64,000 nucleotides of DNA, from contig RJMB01000006.1 in the NCBI GenBank assembly GCA_003725585.1, positions 145,859 to 209,858 on the forward strand. Reading direction: 5' to 3'. Within the stretch, counting starts at the first letter, position 1. Every line of letters begins with the position of its first letter. The position numbers and the translations under genes are program-made. This document shows positions 26,588 through 34,786 of this stretch, one piece after another. Source of the DNA: Halostreptopolyspora alba (GTDB lineage: Bacteria; Actinomycetota; Actinomycetes; Streptosporangiales; Streptosporangiaceae). The notes below the pieces were generated by a model that saw only the letters and a program-made list of their open reading frames with translations, ran no database searches and was not told where the DNA came from.

Positions 26588-27259
26588 TCAGTCCGGCCGC
26601 GCCAGGGCGTCGTCGATCCCCGGCTCCCTGGGGCCGAGGAACCGGGGGTCGGGAGTGAACGCGGTGTCCAGCGCCGCCTTGAACGCCGCCGGGACCTCAC
26701 GGGTGTAGCCGTAGACGGTCGCGATGGTGCGCACCCCACCGCTCGCGTCGCCCACGCCCGCGGTGTCGATGCCGGCCGCCCGGCACAGCCGAACCGCGCG
26801 CGGCAGGTGGAACTCCTGCGTGACGACGGTGGCGGCGTCCACTCCGAAGACCTCCTTGGCGCGGGCGCAGGAGTCCCAGGTGCTGAACCCGGCGTAGTCC
26901 CCGACCACCTTGGCGGCCGGTATCCCCGCCTCCACCAGGTGGTCGCGCATGGCGTCGGTCTCGTTGTAGCCCTCGTGGCTGTTGTCGCCGCTGACCAGCA
27001 CCGCCCGCACTTTCTCGCGGTCGTACAGCTCCGCCGCGATGTCCAGCCGCCGGGACAGCAGGGTCGCCGGCTCGCCGTCATCGGCGAGTCCGGCCCCGAG
27101 CACGAGGGCGACCGGGCGTTCCGGGACGTCGGCCACGGAGGACCGGGCGTCATTCGTGGACAGCATCAGCCAGACCAGCGGCACCGGTAACACGAGCAGC
27201 GCGCCCAACGCCGCCGCCACGAACCACACCCGCCATTCACTCCACCTCAATATCGCCAC
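26588..27259 (-). CDS. Second DUF218 (SanA-like) envelope protein
   Basis: The 223-residue protein has one membrane helix (WFVAAALGALLVLPVPLVWL) and the SanA-type core: VALVLGAGLADDGEPATLLS, VRAVLVSGDNSHEGYNETDA, STWDSCARAKEVFGVDAATV and TQEFHLPRAVRLCRAAGIDT. It is clearly paralogous to the product of 24408-25025 but closer to classical SanA. The GTG start at 27259 is uncertain; an in-frame GTG about 27 bases downstream has a better ribosome site. It converges with the hypothetical gene. Confidence 0.83.
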   Translation of the reverse strand: MAILRWSEWRVWFVAAALGALLVLPVPLVWLMLSTNDARSSVADVPERPVALVLGAGLADDGEPATLLSRRLDIAAELYDREKVRAVLVSGDNSHEGYNETDAMRDHLVEAGIPAAKVVGDYAGFSTWDSCARAKEVFGVDAATVVTQEFHLPRAVRLCRAAGIDTAGVGDASGGVRTIATVYGYTREVPAAFKAALDTAFTPDPRFLGPREPGIDDALARPD

Positions 27260-27331
27260 ACATGGGGGGACGCGCGTTCCCCACGTCGAGTTCCCACCGG
27301 AACCTGAGAATGGGGCGGAAACGGGTCGCGG

Positions 27332-28303
27332 TCAGGGGGTACCGGTGGTTCCGATACGGCGCAGCGCCTCCCGGACGTGCCCACCCGAGGCGGCGAGTTC
27401 CTGGCTGGCTCGGGTGCCGCCAACACCGCTCAACAGGGAGACCAGGGCGACCCGGGTGTCGCCCTCGGCGGCGGTCAGCGCCTCGGCGCAGGTTTCCTCC
27501 GGGCAGCCCGTGGCCTCGGTGAGGATGGTGACCATGCGGCCGCGCAGTTTGGCGTTGGTGGCGTTCATCCCGACCATGAGGTTGGAGTAGGTGTAACCCA
27601 ACCGCACCATGACCGCGGTCGAGAACGCGTTGAGCGCGAGCTTCTGCGCGGTTCCCGCTTTCATGCGCGTGGAGCCGGCGATGACCTCCGCCCCGGTGTC
27701 CATCCCCACGTGCACGTCGGCCTCGCTCGCGAGGGGGGCCGCGGGGTTGGCGCTGATCAGAACGGTGCGGGCCCCCATCTCGCGGGAGCGACGTAGCGCA
27801 CCGGCGACGTAGGGGGTGCGCCCACTGGCGGCGAGGCAGACGGCGAGGTCGGCGGAGGTGACCGAGGAAGCCTCCGTTCGGCCCAGGTCGGGGCTGTCCT
27901 CGATCCCCTCGACGGCCTGCCCCAGTGCCGACTCGCCGCCGGCGTGGTGCGAGAGAACACGGGCCGCTTCGATACCGAAGGTCGGCGGTAGCTCGGCGGC
28001 GTCCATCGTAGCGATCCGGCCCGACGTGCCCGCCCCGAAGTAGTGGACGCGGCCCCCCTCACGCAGTGTGTCCACCCCGAGGTCGACCGCGCGCGCCAGG
28101 TCCGGCAGCACCTTGGCGACCGCGTTCGGCACCGTCGTGTCCTCGGCGTTGATCTCGCGCAACACGTCGAGGGTCGGAAGGAGGTCGATGTCGTAGGTGC
28201 CGGAGTTGCGACCCTCGGTCGGCGAACGGACGATCTCCACCGAAGGGGCGGGTGACGAGCCGTCGGCGTTGCTGGCTGCGGTGCTGTCCCGATCCGGCTG
28301 CAT
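27332..28303 (-). CDS. murQ: N-acetylmuramic acid 6-phosphate etherase
   Basis: The 323-residue protein shows the MurQ signature: RVHYFGAGTSGRIATMDAAE, then IAGSTRMKAGTAQKLALNAF and YSNLMVGMNATNAKLRGRMV. MurQ cleaves the lactyl ether of MurNAc-6-phosphate, giving GlcNAc-6-phosphate and lactate in cell-wall recycling, in the cytoplasm. A GGAAGG site precedes the ATG. It lies 66 bp downstream of the RpiR-type regulator on the same strand and opposite a GlcNAc-type kinase gene, so the locus handles recovered amino sugars. Confidence 0.93.
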   Translation of the reverse strand: MQPDRDSTAASNADGSSPAPSVEIVRSPTEGRNSGTYDIDLLPTLDVLREINAEDTTVPNAVAKVLPDLARAVDLGVDTLREGGRVHYFGAGTSGRIATMDAAELPPTFGIEAARVLSHHAGGESALGQAVEGIEDSPDLGRTEASSVTSADLAVCLAASGRTPYVAGALRRSREMGARTVLISANPAAPLASEADVHVGMDTGAEVIAGSTRMKAGTAQKLALNAFSTAVMVRLGYTYSNLMVGMNATNAKLRGRMVTILTEATGCPEETCAEALTAAEGDTRVALVSLLSGVGGTRASQELAASGGHVREALRRIGTTGTP

Positions 28304-28369
28304 GGTTCCTTCCTGGAGTTGGGTCGGCGCTGTTCGTGCCCTGTCCGGTCGTGGCCCCCGAGAGGCCCG

Positions 28370-29329
28370 CTACCCCTCCCGGCCGCGCGTCCGGCGTCCC
28401 GACTCGTCGACACGCAACCCGCGTACGGCCTCGTACGTGGCCTCCAGGGCTGCGCGGCTGTCCGCGTAGCGGGACTGCGCCACCCCGACGAACAGGCAGT
28501 CGATGACCGTGAGCTGGGCGAGCCGGCTGGCCGTCGCCCCCGATCGGAAGGTCGTCTCGCGTGCGGCGGTGGTCAGGAGGTGGTCCGCCGTGGTTCCGAT
28601 GGCCGAGCGCGGATGGTTGGTGATGGCCACCGTGGTCGCCCGACGCTGACGCGCCTTGGCCAGGGTGTCGACGACGTCGGTGGTGCCGCCGCTATGGCTG
28701 ATGGCGATCGCGACGTCCTCGGAGGTGAGCAGGGCCGCGCTGGTCAGCATGACATGGGTGTCGGACCAGCTGAACGAGGTGAGGCCGATCCGGTGCAGCT
28801 TCTGCTGGAGGTCCGCGGCGACGAACGCGCTCGCCCCCACCCCGTAGATGTCGACGCGCCGCGCCCCCGCCACCGCCCCGATTACGGTCCGGAGCTGGCC
28901 GACGTCGAGTTGGGTCGCGGTTTCCTCGACCGCCCTGGCGTCGGTGAACGCGACCTTCTCCACCACCGTGACGAGGGTGTCGTCGGGGTTGATGTCGCTG
29001 GTGACCTCGCGGGTGCCGACCCGGGACCCGCGGGCCTGCCCGGACTCGGTGGCCAGGGTGAGTCGCAGCTCGCGGTATCCGGTGAAGTCGATCGTGCGGC
29101 AGAACCGGATCACCGTCGCCTCGGAGGTGTCGCAGTCCTCGGCGAGCTGGGTGATGGAGGAGGCGACCACCCGTTCGGGATCGTCGATGATGCGCTGGGC
29201 GACGCGTTGCTCGGCCGGGGCGAGGGACGGCAGTAGAGAACGGATCCGCAGCACAGTGGTGGGCGCGGACGCATCGTCGTGGGCGTTCGACGCGGGCGGT
29301 TCGTCGGACGGTTGCGTCGCTCTCACCAT
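28370..29329 (-). CDS. RpiR/MurR-family transcriptional regulator
   Basis: The 319-residue protein has the RpiR helix-turn-helix at about residues 32-105 (LAPAEQRVAQRIIDDPERVV and DTSEATVIRFCRTIDFTGYR). A SIS sugar-phosphate domain follows (RRVDIYGVGASAFVAADLQQ, then DVAIAISHSGGTTDVVDTLA). By analogy with MurR it should sense MurNAc-6-phosphate or a related sugar phosphate and control murQ just downstream. The extended N-terminus (about 25 residues) is unlikely to matter. Confidence 0.88.
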   Translation of the reverse strand: MVRATQPSDEPPASNAHDDASAPTTVLRIRSLLPSLAPAEQRVAQRIIDDPERVVASSITQLAEDCDTSEATVIRFCRTIDFTGYRELRLTLATESGQARGSRVGTREVTSDINPDDTLVTVVEKVAFTDARAVEETATQLDVGQLRTVIGAVAGARRVDIYGVGASAFVAADLQQKLHRIGLTSFSWSDTHVMLTSAALLTSEDVAIAISHSGGTTDVVDTLAKARQRRATTVAITNHPRSAIGTTADHLLTTAARETTFRSGATASRLAQLTVIDCLFVGVAQSRYADSRAALEATYEAVRGLRVDESGRRTRGREG

Positions 29330-29931
29330 GTCGGAAAGTTTCCTTCGATCATCGTTGACGAGTCAATCGCCGGACCGGTGGCACGGCCCCGATACTGGTT
29401 ACGACACGAGTGTGCCCCGAATTCCACACCTGTTCCCGTGTGAGAGCGGACGAGCCGCGAAACGGCTGCCGAGAGTAGCGCACAGTGATTCCGCGCCGCC
29501 ATGGCCGGTGCGCGTGGAGGGGGCGCGGGCGGTGCCGGCAGGCCCCGAACCTCGAGGATCCCCCGGGAGGAAGGGAGGAGAAGGTGCCTGGCGGGAAGTC
29601 GTCCCCCGTACGCTCCCGCCAGGCACGGATGCCCTGAGAACAGAACATCCCGGCCCTCACGGGCTGGCCGTCCTCCAGCCCGGGAGGAGTTCAACCCGCC
29701 GATACTCGGGCCACGGTGATACGCGTTCACGGCCGCGGGGAAGTACCAACCGGAACGCCTACGCCCCTCATAGTGCTGCGTCGGGCTTTCAGTGCACTGG
29801 CGGTTCGCTTTCAGCTGAAGCGCAGGTCAGGGTATGTCCAGGTCCGACCGCCTATCGACCGTTCGGTGCCCGTTGCGGTGCGGTCCCACACGTCACGGCG
29901 ACGCCTCCCCCAGGGGTCTAGGCTGCTGCCC
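29330..29931. other. Divergent region between MurR-like and kinase genes
   Basis: No gene is supported in these 602 bases. It holds the promoters of the regulator (leftward) and the kinase (rightward), and two hairpins at 29584-29626 and 29660-29682. The latter (CGGGCTGG/CCAGCCCG) is followed by GGAGG but by no start codon at a usable distance. Confidence 0.5.
29584..29626. promoter_or_regulatory. 13-bp hairpin in the mur divergent region
   Basis: GTGCCTGGCGGGA at 29584-29596 pairs perfectly with TCCCGCCAGGCAC at 29614-29626 around a 17-base loop. No gene ends nearby, so it may terminate a short transcript or be part of a regulatory leader. Confidence 0.4.
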
Positions 29932-30897
29932 ATGTCCGAACACGCGATTATCGGAGTCGACGCCGGGGGAACATCGACGCGCTGCGTCGTCGCCACCCTC
30001 GACGGGACAGTGGTCAGCCGTGGGCGTGCCGGCGGCGCCAACCAGTTCTCCAGCCCCGACCCGGCCGCGTCGTTGCGTGCCGCGCTCGGCGAGGCATTGG
30101 ACACGGCGGGCGACGTTCGGGTCGTGGGGGCGGTCTTCGGGATGGCGGGGGCGTCGGAGGCCGGGCACGCGCGCGCCGTGGAAACAGCCGTCCAGGCGTG
30201 GAGCTCGCTTGGGCTTCCGGGGGAGCCCTACGTGACCGACGACATCTGCGCGGCCTTCGCCGCCGGAAGTGTCGCGGAGCAGGGGGCGGTGCTCATCGCG
30301 GGGACCGGAGCCGTCGCGGCCTACGTGCGCGACGGCACGGTCGCGTGGCGCTGTGACGGCGACGGTTGGTTGCTGGGTGACGAGGGGTCGGCTGTGTGGA
30401 TCGCGTTGCGCGGGCTGCGCGCGGTGCTCGCCGCGCTCGACGGGCGTGGCCGGTCGACAGCGCTACGTGAGCGGCTGGCCGCGGCCCTGGAGGTCGCGCC
30501 GGGCGAGCGGGAGGGCGTGATCGCGGCCGCCTATTCCCGTCATCCCGCCGACCTCGGACTGCTCGCCCCGGAGGTGGCGGCCGTGGCCCGGGAAGGGGAC
30601 CCGGTGGCGCGCGGGATCGTCGCCGAGGCCGCCGAGGCGTTGCTCGCGAGTCTCGCGGTGGCGGCCGAGGGGAGGCTCGGCACGGAGCCGGTGGTGCTCG
30701 CGGGGTCGCTGCTCTCTGAGGGGCCGGTGGCCGAGGCGGTACGGGCCGGGGTGCGGGACCGCCACGGTGCGGTCCCGCTGACGGCGAACGAGGGGGCTCT
30801 GGGGGCCGCCGGCCTCGCACTGCGGCGTTGTGGGGCTCCCGTGGAGGCGCACACGGTCCTGGTGGGCGGCGCGTCTTCGTTGCCCGAGTCGCGCTAG
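29932..30897 (+). CDS. BadF/BadG-type N-acetylglucosamine kinase
   Basis: The ATG at 29932 gives 321 residues. The N-terminus IIGVDAGGTSTRCVVATLDG is the phosphate-1 loop of the ASKHA kinase fold. GAVLIAGTGAVAAYV and GDGWLLGDEGSAVW are the further family motifs. These BcrAD/BadF-like proteins include GlcNAc and MurNAc/GlcNAc kinases. Placed beside murQ, it should phosphorylate amino sugars released from peptidoglycan. A longer upstream reading frame has no ribosome site. Confidence 0.85.
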   Translation: MSEHAIIGVDAGGTSTRCVVATLDGTVVSRGRAGGANQFSSPDPAASLRAALGEALDTAGDVRVVGAVFGMAGASEAGHARAVETAVQAWSSLGLPGEPYVTDDICAAFAAGSVAEQGAVLIAGTGAVAAYVRDGTVAWRCDGDGWLLGDEGSAVWIALRGLRAVLAALDGRGRSTALRERLAAALEVAPGEREGVIAAAYSRHPADLGLLAPEVAAVAREGDPVARGIVAEAAEALLASLAVAAEGRLGTEPVVLAGSLLSEGPVAEAVRAGVRDRHGAVPLTANEGALGAAGLALRRCGAPVEAHTVLVGGASSLPESR

Positions 30898-30991
30898 CAC
30901 GAACGCGTTACCGTGTGTCGTGTCGGTCACGGATCGGATTCGTTGGTGCGAAGGCTCCACGTGAGGGCGTTGAGTCGCTAGTGTCTGGCTC

Positions 30992-31180
30992 ATGTCACAG
31001 AACAACGAAGAACAGAACGATCCCGCCAGCTCGACCATGATGTTCCGGAAGTTCGTCGACACCAACGACGAACCCGCCAGCACCCCGCCACGGCCGCCGA
31101 TCACCCCGTACGTCCTCGCCGGGCTCGGCGTCGTCGTCGCGGTCGGCATCGTGGTCTTCGTGATCATGACCTGGTCATGA
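30992..31180 (+). CDS. Small single-pass membrane protein
   Basis: The 62-residue protein has a polar, Asn/Glu-rich N-terminus (MSQNNEEQNDPASS), a proline-rich middle (STPPRPPITPY) and one membrane helix at the C-terminus (VLAGLGVVVAVGIVVFVIMT). The start is supported only by position, since the ribosome site is weak. The family is unknown, but the composition and the terminator directly after it argue that it is real. Confidence 0.65.
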   Translation: MSQNNEEQNDPASSTMMFRKFVDTNDEPASTPPRPPITPYVLAGLGVVVAVGIVVFVIMTWS

Positions 31181-31213
31181 CATGGTCCTGATCTCCACGT
31201 CCGCCGGATAGGC

Positions 31214-31239
31214 CCCCACTCCCGGACTCGGGAGTGGGG
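31214..31239 (+). terminator. Terminator after the small membrane protein gene
   Basis: An 11-bp perfect stem (31214-31224 with 31229-31239) has the loop GACT, 33 bp after the stop. Confidence 0.75.
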
Positions 31240-31333
31240 CGTATCCGGGGCAATCCGTTCGCGAGCGCTGCGCGGTGCTGATAAAGTGAACGTCGTCGGA
31301 AAGGCGGGGAGCCCTTTCCGGCGATCCAGATGG

Positions 31334-31409
31334 GCGCCATTAGCTCAAGCGGCAGAGCAACTGACTCTTAATCAGTGGGTTCAAGGTTCGAGTCCTTGAT
31401 GGCGCACCA
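31334..31409 (+). tRNA. tRNA-Lys (anticodon CTT), CCA encoded
   Basis: A full cloverleaf can be drawn. Acceptor stem GCGCCAT pairs with ATGGCGC, discriminator A, CCA at 31407-31409. The D stem is GCTC/GAGC. The anticodon stem ACTGA/TCAGT has loop CTCTTAA, giving anticodon CTT for AAG codons. The T stem CAAGG/CCTTG has loop TTCGAGT. A terminator follows 13 bp downstream. The DNA to its right becomes accessory in character, which fits tRNA genes as integration sites. Confidence 0.95.
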
Positions 31410-31422
31410 CGTGAGCGACCTA

Positions 31423-31462
31423 TCGAAGGCCCTGAGCAGGGAAACCCGCTCAGGGCCTTCGA
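31423..31462 (+). terminator. Terminator of the tRNA-Lys gene
   Basis: A 15-bp perfect stem, 31423-31437 with 31448-31462, can be extended inward by GGG/CCC with a bulged A. Confidence 0.8.
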
Positions 31463-31672
31463 TGTGGTGTCCGGCCGACCGCGGCTGGAGGTGGGCGGAT
31501 GCGGCCGTCTGTGCTGAGTGTGCACTGAAATCCTGGAGCGGCCGATGTGCACACAGCGTAACCATTGCGTTTATCAAGACGTTATGAGGTGGCTTGCGTG
31601 TGCCAGGTCCGGGCTTGGCTGTCGGCGCAATGGGCGTAGACATTAGCGGCGCCCACCCCTTCCGGTCCTCCT

Positions 31673-31870
31673 GTGGACTTCCCCCACCCGCTGGACCCGT
31701 CGCTGGCCTACTCCGAGACCTACGCAGCTAGCATGTTTCTAGAACAACCGGAAGAAATCGAGCGTTACGACGCGGCGTTCGGACTCATCCAGAACGCCGC
31801 GCTGAGCGCCGCCGAGTCCGTGGACTTCATGAACCGCCTCATCACCGAGTCAGAGGACCAGGATGCATAA
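31673..31870 (+). pseudogene. Truncated DUF5753-family (XRE-type) regulator, C-terminus only
   Basis: The reading frame gives 65 residues matching only the end of DUF5753 regulators: YSETYAASMFLEQPEEIERY and FGLIQNAALSAAESVDFMNR. The helix-turn-helix and the first 180 or so residues of a normal 270-290-residue protein are missing. The GTG at 31673 may still allow a fragment to be made. It overlaps the DUF397 gene by 8 bases, the usual pairing. The deletion end lies near 31660. Confidence 0.7.
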
Positions 31871-32048
31871 CCCGCGGAACTGGCACAAGAGCAGCTACAG
31901 CGGCGACCGCAGTAACTGCGTCGAGGTCGCCGACATGCCCAGCAGTGCGGTAGTGCGAGACTCGGCCAACCCCAACCACGCCCACCTGCAGTTCACCGCC
32001 CACGAATGGCACGCGTTCCTCAGCACCCTACGCCGCGACGAACTCTAG
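31863..32048 (+). CDS. DUF397 protein
   Basis: The 61-residue protein has the DUF397 pattern: WHKSSYSGDRSNCVEVADMP, then AVVRDSANP and FTAHEWHAFLSTLR. DUF397 proteins are paired with DUF5753/XRE regulators in actinomycetes and are thought to form an antitoxin-like or regulatory pair. Here the partner is truncated, so the protein is probably unregulated or silent. The gene overlaps its partner and seems intact. Confidence 0.9.
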   Translation: MHNPRNWHKSSYSGDRSNCVEVADMPSSAVVRDSANPNHAHLQFTAHEWHAFLSTLRRDEL

Positions 32049-32268
32049 CTGGGTTGACAGGACACCGCTTGATTCAAGCGAGGCTCCTGTCCTGCACCAA
32101 GAGCGATGAAGGCTCTGGCTCTCACACACGAAGATGCTGGTCGAGGCCCGCCGGACCACTGCCGGCGTCGGGCCTCAGCCCATGCTGATCGAGCAACGCG
32201 GTCGTCACCCACGAACAAAGCCCGTCGGGAGCCTTTCGGCGCTCCCGCCTTGGCCGCCGCTGGGGTCC

Positions 32269-33510
32269 TCAGCTCTGGGCCGGTGTTGTTGAGGGGTCGT
32301 CGTAGGTGAGTACGAACCTGCTGTGGGGTTTGTCGATGGCCGGGCCGGCCAGCGCGCAATCCGGGGTGTCGGCGGGATAGATGGTGAGTGTGGGCGTGTC
32401 CTGAGCCCGGCTGGGTGCCCAGTCCCGGATCTGCTGGCACAGGTACTCGGTCAACTCCGCGGCGGCTGGGCCGTGGCCGATCGCTCCCAGTTCTCCGCGC
32501 ACCTCATCTCCGTCCTGCACCCGGCGGACGGTGAGATAGACCAACGTGTTCCCCTCGGCCAGCGCCATGCGCCACCATCCGGGCACCGGGTCACACACCT
32601 CGCGTGGGACCTCGGGCTGGACCTTGAGTCGGCACACGCGCGCATCGGTGGTGGTCAGGCGCAGCCAGAGCCCGTCGTGGGACTCGTTGGCGGCCAGGGT
32701 GGTCCCGGACCAGGTGGTGAGGCGGGGCTGGTCCAGCCCGCCGCGCAGCGCGGCGGGCTCCACGGGCTGGTCGCGGTCCCAGTGCAGCGTGACCCGCTCG
32801 TCTTCGGTGATCGGAGCGGCGAGTTCGCCCTCATCCTCGCCGACCAGGTAGACGAAACCGCACAGGTACAGCGAATCGGAAACCAGACGGTCGCCCCTGT
32901 TGGTGAGGGCGGCGCTGCGGCTCTGGCCGCGCCACCGCACCGGAGCGACCAGTCGTCCGCCGGGGGCGAGTTGGGTGCGCCAGGCGGTGGGGATGTCCCA
33001 GGGCGACACGGTGACGATGATGCGGTCGTAGGGCGCGTGGTCGGAGTATCCCAGGGCGCCGTCGCCGGTGATCACGTGCACGCCGCCGTAACCGGTGGCC
33101 TCCAGTGCCCGCGACGCTTGGGCGGTCACGTCCGCGTCGATGTCGATCGTGGTCACCAGGTCCGGGCTACCGGTGAGCTGGGCCAGCAGGCAGGCGTTGT
33201 AGCCGGTGCCGGCGCCGATCTCCAGGACCCGCATGCCGGGGTGAACGTCGAGCTGGTCCAGCATGGCCGCGACCAGCCACGGCGCTGAGGCCAGCGCTCG
33301 GGGCCGGCCGTCGTCGAACCGGTGGGTGACCACCGCCTGGTGGGGGTCGTGGGCCTCATCCAGTTCGGCGTGTGGCAGGAACGCCTGGCGTTCGGTGGTG
33401 AGCAGGACCTGCTCGACCTCGTGGCGGTAGGCGTGTCCGATCGTGCGGATGCGTGCGACCATCGCTGAGCGCAGCGCCTCCGGGGACGTCGTGGTGGTCT
33501 CGCTGGTCAT
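32269..33510 (-). CDS. PCMT-like methyltransferase of an FxLD lanthipeptide system (copy 1)
   Basis: The 413-residue protein has a PCMT fold: RQAFLPHAELDEAHDPHQAV, SAM motif I VLEIGAGTGYNACLLAQL at about 96-113, and APYDRIIVTVSPWDIPTAWR. A roughly 200-residue C-terminal extension is typical of the lanthipeptide-associated type. Such enzymes methylate aspartate side chains in the modified peptide, leading to succinimide or isoaspartate. It is the last gene of the leftward lan operon, 78 bp after copy 2. The ribosome site is weak. Confidence 0.85.
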   Translation of the reverse strand: MTSETTTTSPEALRSAMVARIRTIGHAYRHEVEQVLLTTERQAFLPHAELDEAHDPHQAVVTHRFDDGRPRALASAPWLVAAMLDQLDVHPGMRVLEIGAGTGYNACLLAQLTGSPDLVTTIDIDADVTAQASRALEATGYGGVHVITGDGALGYSDHAPYDRIIVTVSPWDIPTAWRTQLAPGGRLVAPVRWRGQSRSAALTNRGDRLVSDSLYLCGFVYLVGEDEGELAAPITEDERVTLHWDRDQPVEPAALRGGLDQPRLTTWSGTTLAANESHDGLWLRLTTTDARVCRLKVQPEVPREVCDPVPGWWRMALAEGNTLVYLTVRRVQDGDEVRGELGAIGHGPAAAELTEYLCQQIRDWAPSRAQDTPTLTIYPADTPDCALAGPAIDKPHSRFVLTYDDPSTTPAQS

Positions 33511-33588
33511 TGATTCGGTCCTGTCGTGTTCTTGGTGATCGTCGACCTGTCGTGGTGGCAGGGCACGGCTGCCTCCTCGGCGTGCCCC

Positions 33589-34764
33589 TCAGGGGTGGTC
33601 GACAACGAGGTCGACGTGGTGCTTGGACACGAGGCGCCCGGGCGAAGTCGGGTGGTTGCTGGGGGCGGTGTCGCGCTTGGTCGCGGTGATGTGCAGGTGT
33701 TCCTGCCGGTCGGCGCCCCAGGCGCGGATGTGTGCGACCAGGCGGTCGGCCAGGGCTTGGGCGTTGGGGCCGTGGGCGTAGGTGCCGAGTTCGCTGCGTC
33801 CGGGCTCCAGGGGGCGGTGGGCGAGGTAGGCCAGTGAGGCGCCTTCGACGATGGCGGGGCTGAGCATGGGGATCGGGGGATTGGCGCGTCCGGTGCGCAC
33901 CGCGGTGTCCTCGGCGGCGATACGGCACGTTCCGGGCTCGTGGGCGGCCAGGCGGCCCCAGATGCCGGTGATGGGTTCGACTGCGATCTCCACTCCGGAC
34001 CAGGTGAGGTGGCGGGGCTGGTCCAGGACCGTGGCCAGCGCGGCGGGGGTGATGTCCTGGTCGTCGTCGACGCGCAGAGTGACCTTGCTGCCGAGGTCGA
34101 TGTCGCTCTCGCCGTCCTCTGTGCCGCGCATGGGGATGAACCCGCACAGCCGCACCGAGTGGCTGACCAGCGTCTGGCCGTGGCGTTGGAAGGCGACGCA
34201 GCGGGTGGTGCCCCGCAGCCGCAGCGGTACCACCAGCAGACCGCCCTGGGCGAGTTGGTCGATCCAGGCCGGGGGGAGGTCCCAGGCGCCGGCGGTGACG
34301 ACGATGGCGTCATAGGGGGCGCCCTCGGCGAACCCGTTTCCGCCGTCGCCTTCGACCAGGGTGACGTCCTCGATTCCGGCGCGCTCCAGGGATTTGCGGG
34401 TGTGGGCCACGGCATCAGGGTCGATATCGATGGTGGTGACGTGGGCGCCCAGCTGGGTGAGCAGGGTGGCGTTGTAGCCGGTGCCGGCGCCGATCTCCAG
34501 GACGCGCATGCCGGGGGTGGGTTGGAGTTGTTCCAGCATCATGGCCACGATGTGGGGGGCGGAGGCCGAACTGAGGCATTCCCCGTCGGGGCCGGTTTTG
34601 GTGGGCACGTTCATGTCCTCGTAGGCCTCCTGCGCCGACACGTCGGGCAGGAACAGGTGGCGGTCCACGGTGCGCATCGCGGTTTCGATGGCGGGGGTGG
34701 TGATCCACCCGTCGCGGGTGAGGGTGTCGATGAGCTGGGTGCGCAGGTGGGTGTCGTCGAGCAC
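33589..34764 (-). CDS. PCMT-like methyltransferase of an FxLD lanthipeptide system (copy 2)
   Basis: The 391-residue protein is homologous to copy 1: DRHLFLPDVSAQEAYEDMNV, SAM motif VLEIGAGTGYNATLLTQL, then APYDAIVVTAGAWDLPPAWI. It keeps the same C-terminal extension but is clearly diverged, so this is not a recent duplication. The start is GTG at 34764 with AAAGG upstream. It lies 22 bp after the lanC-like gene. Two PCMT-type enzymes in one lan operon suggest two target residues or two peptides. Confidence 0.87.
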   Translation of the reverse strand: MLDDTHLRTQLIDTLTRDGWITTPAIETAMRTVDRHLFLPDVSAQEAYEDMNVPTKTGPDGECLSSASAPHIVAMMLEQLQPTPGMRVLEIGAGTGYNATLLTQLGAHVTTIDIDPDAVAHTRKSLERAGIEDVTLVEGDGGNGFAEGAPYDAIVVTAGAWDLPPAWIDQLAQGGLLVVPLRLRGTTRCVAFQRHGQTLVSHSVRLCGFIPMRGTEDGESDIDLGSKVTLRVDDDQDITPAALATVLDQPRHLTWSGVEIAVEPITGIWGRLAAHEPGTCRIAAEDTAVRTGRANPPIPMLSPAIVEGASLAYLAHRPLEPGRSELGTYAHGPNAQALADRLVAHIRAWGADRQEHLHITATKRDTAPSNHPTSPGRLVSKHHVDLVVDHP

Positions 34765-34786
34765 GGTTCGGCCTTTCGTTGGTTGG

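Noticed and set aside
31340..31643. Leftward frame across the tRNA ending in IKDSNLEPTD
   Set aside because: It is the reverse strand of the tRNA-Lys gene, a common false gene.
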